This document shows positions 13,339 to 17,169 of a DNA stretch of 17,169 nucleotides, piece by piece. The position numbers and the translations under genes were made by a program. Below the pieces are notes generated by a model that had not been told where the DNA came from, ran no database searches, and saw nothing but the letters and a program-made list of their open reading frames with translations. The stretch spans positions 1 to 17,169 of the forward strand of contig CAMCZJ010000043.1 of assembly GCA_945886995.1 (NCBI GenBank), read 5' to 3'. The stretch comes from Asaia bogorensis (lineage in GTDB: Bacteria; Pseudomonadota; Alphaproteobacteria; Acetobacterales; Acetobacteraceae). Position 1 is the first letter of the stretch, and each line of letters opens with the position of its first letter.

Positions 13339-16254
13339 TCAGGCTTTCTCGGCGACGAAAGCTTCTTGGCAAAAGGCGTCAAGGACGCGCAAAGCCACAT
13401 CAGTCTCTTCAATCACACGCTTTAGCGCATTCGTATTCTCCGCATGGAAGATGGCGCTCTCCCGCGGTTGGCGCTTCTGAAACTCGTTCAATTCCGCTGA
13501 AAGCGCCTGGGCCCCAAGTGTGCGCGCCGCCCCGAGCAGGCGGTGCGCCTCGTGAGCAATAATGTTCGGTCGCGGCTGACTGCCCGCCAATTCTTGCACA
13601 AAATTGTCACGGATTGTTCTCATTTCAATCATGAATTCGCGCACAACTCCACCAGCCGCGCCCTTCAATTCATCCTTCAATACTTCAAGGACATGGACAT
13701 CAATGGATGGCTGATCTGCTGATATCGCCAGCGCTGAAGACGCGTCGTCCCCCGCTGCAGGGGCAGAATTCTCGGCGCGGCTTTGTTGGCCATTAAGCAC
13801 TACAGTCAAGGTTTCTCGACTCAATGGCTTGCCAATGTGCCCATTCATGCCGGCTTCATGTGCTGCGGCAATTTGCTCAGGCATCATGGATGCCGTGAGA
13901 GCATAAATCGGAATTCGGCCAAGTGGTGGAGCCATTGCTCTTATGGCACGTGTTGCGGCAAAACCATCCATCTGCGGCATCTGCAGATCCATCAGAACGG
14001 CATCAAAATCGCTGGCCTGAAGCTTCTCAAGCGCTTCTAATCCATTAGTCGCAAAGCTTACCTCATGCCCGATGATGGCGAGCAGAGCGCCCGCCACATC
14101 ACGATTTGCCTTGACGTCATCAACCACAAGAACGTGACGCTTATGGAAGGCAGGTGGGGTTGCCTGGCTTACACCTGGGGCCTCCTTCGCTACCGGCATC
14201 TCGGTCAGGAAAACTGGAATCTCAAACCAGAACAGGGAACCGCTACCCGGCTTACTTTTGCAGCCGATCTCGCCGCCCATCTGCTTCACAAGACGTGATG
14301 TTATGGCAAGCCCGAGCCCCGTACCCAAGACATCATTCTGCGTACTGGACACAAGTTGCACAAAATCTTGGAAGATCAGGCGCTGATTCTCGGGTGAAAT
14401 GCCGGGCCCTGTATCCTGCACTTCAATGCGTAGTCTCTCAGCGTCTTTCCGCTTTACCCTGTAGTAAACGCTACCGCCGTCAGGTGTAAACTTCACAGCG
14501 TTGGAAAGCAGGTTCAGAATGATCTGGCGCAGCCGCGTTGGATCACCCATCAACGCCTTCGGCAGCCTCTCGTCAAAATCTGGCTTGAACTGAAGTTTCT
14601 TGCGCATCACATCGGGTGCCACAAGTGAGGCGCAGCTTTGAACGACCTCCTGCAATAGGAAGGGACGAGAGGCGAATTCCATTCGCCCAGACTCAATCTT
14701 GGTCAGATCGAGTAGATCATTGACAAGTTCAAGCAGGTGCTTACCCGCACCATGCAGGTTACGTACCTTCTCATGCTGATCATGATCGAGACGCCCATCT
14801 TCCAGAAGCAGTTCCGAAAATCCGAGGATACCGTTAAGGGGTGTGCGCAGTTCATGTGACATGCGCGCCAAGAACTGGCTTTTGGCCTCACCGGCGGCGC
14901 GTGCGGAATCGCGCGCTGTAGCCAGATCATGCATAGCCCGCTTCAAGGGCGTTATATCCGTACGGATGCCCACCACCCCTCCATCAGGTGTCCGCCTTTC
15001 GGTGATCAGCACCCACCGGCCATCCGGCAATAGCCGTTCCATGGGCGGGTGGTTACCGCGATGGAACGCCTTGCTTTCCAATACGAATTTCTCGATATCG
15101 CCCTGCGCTTGGGGATACTGCCCACGCAGCGCGCCCTCACGCATGATATCGTCAAAAAGAGCGCCGGGCACGATGAAGGGTCCGCTTATCTTATAAAAGT
15201 CCTTGTAGCGGCTATTGCATGCAATTAGCCGGTCGTCGGGGTCGAACATGACAAAGCCGTCCGACATGGACTCAAGCGCATTTTCAAGCGTCCGCCGCGC
15301 ACGGGCGCGCTCATCCTCAACACGCTCCCTCTGCCTAAGGCCAACCATCAAAGCGCCAGTCACCAGCAAAATCATCAGGCCAAGAGCACTGGAAACCAAG
15401 AACGCGCGACTACGATCAGCGTACCAACCGATCAAAGCAGCATCCACCTTAAGCGTCACCGCCACCGCAAGCGCTGGGTAGAGTGTTGGGCGAATAACCG
15501 CCAAGACCATTTCGTCGTCGAAGCGTCCCTTTACCTCCCGCTCAGCTTCTTGGCCGCGCATCGCTGACGCGGTAGGGCTCAGCTTCTGGCCGATGCGTGT
15601 TTCATCATGCGGCACCGAGGCCAGTAATGTGCCATCATCTCTTTCAAGGGTTACCCGCAAGCCGAAGCTTTCGCCGGCGCCAGAAAGTATGGCCTGCACG
15701 ACAGGCACAGGCACTTCAGCCACCGCCATGACCGGCCCCAGGGTAGGCAGGACAATGTTGCGGGCAAAAAACAGTGTCCATTCGCCAGTATTGGCATTCG
15801 GCACCGGCCCGCCAATCAAGACACTTCCTCCACGTGCCGCGACTTCCGCGAAGGAGGAAGCGCTTGGCAATGACAACCGGCGACGGCGTGATACCGGTAA
15901 GGCCGTTGCAACCGGCAGCCCATCTGCACCAATCAGTAATATGTCCCGATAGGTGAAGTTTTGATTGTTCAATTCGCGCAGCACACGATTGACCTGGGAT
16001 ACTTCCAAGCGACCGTCACGCTGAAACGGCGCCAGCACCGCAGGCAGGCCTGCCAGCATGGCATCAACCTGGACAAAGGAACGGTTGATCGCAGCTTCGG
16101 TGGAACGCCCGATCTTATGCAAAGAATCAATGGCCGCAGTAATTTGCGCTTCCTTGGCGCGGTTCACCATCAATGTGGTCGCCACAATCTGCGCAATCAG
16201 CAACGCGAGCGCGGCAAAAAGGACCGCATGACGAAGGAAGCGCGTGGAAAACAC
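13339..16254 (-). CDS. Membrane-bound hybrid sensor histidine kinase (Cache-PAS-HisKA-HATPase-REC-HPt)
   Basis: This 971-residue phosphorelay kinase contains all modules in one chain. Transmembrane helices lie at about 10-30 and 285-306 and enclose a roughly 250-residue periplasmic region of Cache type. A PAS domain covers about 322-440 (ESMSDGFVMFDPDDRLIACN). HisKA has the phospho-His H467 in MSHELRTPLNG. The HATPase carries N585 (LLSNAVKFT), DTGPGIS (614-620) and GTGLGLA (644-650). The receiver has D712/D713, phospho-acceptor D756 (VLMDLQMPQMDG), T787 and K809. A C-terminal HPt has H904 in AHRLLGAARTLGA, with Leu where Lys is usual after the His. The GTG start at 16254 lies four bases after the TAG of the TRAP receptor gene, so the two are probably co-transcribed. 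No separate response regulator gene is in the window. Confidence 0.94.
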   Translation of the reverse strand: MFSTRFLRHAVLFAALALLIAQIVATTLMVNRAKEAQITAAIDSLHKIGRSTEAAINRSFVQVDAMLAGLPAVLAPFQRDGRLEVSQVNRVLRELNNQNFTYRDILLIGADGLPVATALPVSRRRRLSLPSASSFAEVAARGGSVLIGGPVPNANTGEWTLFFARNIVLPTLGPVMAVAEVPVPVVQAILSGAGESFGLRVTLERDDGTLLASVPHDETRIGQKLSPTASAMRGQEAEREVKGRFDDEMVLAVIRPTLYPALAVAVTLKVDAALIGWYADRSRAFLVSSALGLMILLVTGALMVGLRQRERVEDERARARRTLENALESMSDGFVMFDPDDRLIACNSRYKDFYKISGPFIVPGALFDDIMREGALRGQYPQAQGDIEKFVLESKAFHRGNHPPMERLLPDGRWVLITERRTPDGGVVGIRTDITPLKRAMHDLATARDSARAAGEAKSQFLARMSHELRTPLNGILGFSELLLEDGRLDHDQHEKVRNLHGAGKHLLELVNDLLDLTKIESGRMEFASRPFLLQEVVQSCASLVAPDVMRKKLQFKPDFDERLPKALMGDPTRLRQIILNLLSNAVKFTPDGGSVYYRVKRKDAERLRIEVQDTGPGISPENQRLIFQDFVQLVSSTQNDVLGTGLGLAITSRLVKQMGGEIGCKSKPGSGSLFWFEIPVFLTEMPVAKEAPGVSQATPPAFHKRHVLVVDDVKANRDVAGALLAIIGHEVSFATNGLEALEKLQASDFDAVLMDLQMPQMDGFAATRAIRAMAPPLGRIPIYALTASMMPEQIAAAHEAGMNGHIGKPLSRETLTVVLNGQQSRAENSAPAAGDDASSALAISADQPSIDVHVLEVLKDELKGAAGGVVREFMIEMRTIRDNFVQELAGSQPRPNIIAHEAHRLLGAARTLGAQALSAELNEFQKRQPRESAIFHAENTNALKRVIEETDVALRVLDAFCQEAFVAEKA

Positions 16255-16258
16255 GGCG

Positions 16259-17169
16259 CTACTCAGCCCGCGCCCTTATGCCGAGTACGGGCGCCAGGGT
16301 CTTGTTCCAGGCATCCACGCATTCAGTACCGCAGCGCCTAACCCAGCCGGGCAATACGCTATCAGTCAGCAATTGGCGCCGCCGCTGTTCGTCAGCTTCG
16401 GTCACCGGTACAATCGTCATATTTCCTCGCCTGCCATTCTGACAGCTTGGCTGGCCAGCATTGCAAGCAAGGCCTTCTCCAGTTTCGCGATCGGCTGCGG
16501 CCCAGATATCGGCTTCAAGCTTTGTAACTTCACTGCGGATGGTATCGCGCGCCCATTCTGGCAGCGCATTCCAAGTGCCGAGATTGGCGCCAAAAATGGA
16601 AAGGCCCCAAGTGATAGCCAAGCTATGCACGTGGGTAGTCACTTCATGCAGGCCGATATCATTGCCGGATAATGTCCCGGTGACGGCGCATTCCACCACG
16701 CCGGACCTGATCGCGGAAACAATCTCGGCAAAGGGGATCACAACCGGTGTCGCCCCAAGTGCAGCGAACATCTCCGATTGGCCCACCGAAGATGTCCTGA
16801 TCCGTCGCCCCGAAAGATCAGCAAGCCGCGAAAACGGCCGACGACAAAACACGACCTGCGCGGGATAAACATAAACCCCAAGCAGTTCGACCTCATACCG
16901 ATCGCGCAGGGTTTCGCTCAGATGCCCCCGGAAAGCGGCGACCGAACGGCGCAGCGCGGCGATATCTGGATTGACTGCGGGCAGGTCTATGGCGTTGAAC
17001 TCTGGCTCCTCGGTGCTCACCACCGCAAGCAGTGCCGTCCCAAAGGAAACGACGCCCAGGCGCATCAAGGACAGCATTTCCTGGCCACGGATGCCGCTGC
17101 GGTCGAAGGGGGCAATTTCCGCTACAATGCGTCCGTTAGTCGCTCTTGAAATACCTTCACGCCAGAAGG
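16259..17169 (-). CDS. TRAP transporter DctP-type solute receptor, N-terminus missing
   Basis: This is a periplasmic receptor of the DctP family, which binds organic acids and related solutes for TRAP transporters. The frame stays open past the Met codon at 17077 to the right edge, and the extra part (including RIVAEIAPFD and RSGIRGQEML) fits the family. The true start and signal peptide are therefore outside the window. Core motifs are LADLSGRRIRT, with the Arg expected to bind the carboxylate, then ALGATPVVIPFAEI and AIRSGVVECAVTG. The C-terminal tail holds four cysteines as C-x6-C and C-x3-C, probably disulfides in the periplasm. The stop lies four bases before the hybrid kinase start. No dctQ or dctM gene is seen here; they could lie upstream. 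The receptor may also feed the kinase. Confidence 0.88.
   Translation of the reverse strand, partial: FWREGISRATNGRIVAEIAPFDRSGIRGQEMLSLMRLGVVSFGTALLAVVSTEEPEFNAIDLPAVNPDIAALRRSVAAFRGHLSETLRDRYEVELLGVYVYPAQVVFCRRPFSRLADLSGRRIRTSSVGQSEMFAALGATPVVIPFAEIVSAIRSGVVECAVTGTLSGNDIGLHEVTTHVHSLAITWGLSIFGANLGTWNALPEWARDTIRSEVTKLEADIWAAADRETGEGLACNAGQPSCQNGRRGNMTIVPVTEADEQRRRQLLTDSVLPGWVRRCGTECVDAWNKTLAPVLGIRARAE

Overview
The window looks like a chromosomal stretch of a GC-rich alphaproteobacterium. A member of the Acetobacteraceae / Rhodospirillales (Roseomonas-like) is my best guess. The reasons are the high GC with strong third-position G/C, a Bug/TctC receptor and a TRAP DctP receptor close together, a TRAP receptor with a cysteine-rich tail, and tightly packed overlapping operons. 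This placement is inference from gene style, not a marker gene. I saw no tRNA, rRNA, CRISPR array, insertion sequence, integrase or phage gene. Every non-coding gap is shorter than 135 bases.

Layout. (1) Bases 2-832, plus strand: the 3' part of a Bug/TctC-type periplasmic solute receptor. It converges on the next operon across a GC-rich hairpin. (2) Bases 6772 down to 879, minus strand: a seven-gene run, modA-modB-modC, an HTH-only ModE-like regulator, a NUDIX hydrolase, a limonene-monooxygenase-like flavin enzyme and a PhoD-like phosphatase. Most junctions overlap by 1-8 bases or are separated by only a few, so translation is probably coupled. (3) Bases 6773-6901: a short AT-rich divergent control region. 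It holds a candidate modA promoter whose -10 lies in an imperfect inverted repeat resembling a ModE operator. (4) Bases 6902-13239, plus strand: a large RTX calcium-binding secreted protein, then msrA, msrB, an exported YVTN-type beta-propeller, an exported polysaccharide-deacetylase-like protein and a sterol-desaturase/fatty-acid-hydroxylase family membrane protein, with gaps of at most 56 bases. (5) Bases 17169 down to 13339, minus strand: a TRAP receptor gene whose N-terminus is off the window, followed four bases later by a 971-residue membrane-bound hybrid histidine kinase.

How the genes may work together. The mod genes form a complete molybdate ABC importer with its own candidate regulator and operator. 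The three downstream enzymes are co-oriented, and nothing in them ties them to molybdenum. The plus-strand cluster reads as a surface/envelope set: a secreted Ca-binding protein, methionine-sulfoxide repair, a periplasmic propeller, a glycan deacetylase-like protein and a lipid-modifying oxygenase. No type I secretion genes for the RTX protein are in the window. The receptor-kinase pair suggests a two-component system whose input may be a periplasmic binding protein.

I did not find a clearly new defence or mobile system. The points most worth following are the receptor-hybrid kinase pair, the RTX-msrAB-propeller-deacetylase-hydroxylase cluster, the HTH-only ModE with its candidate operator, and the deacetylase with an altered metal ligand.
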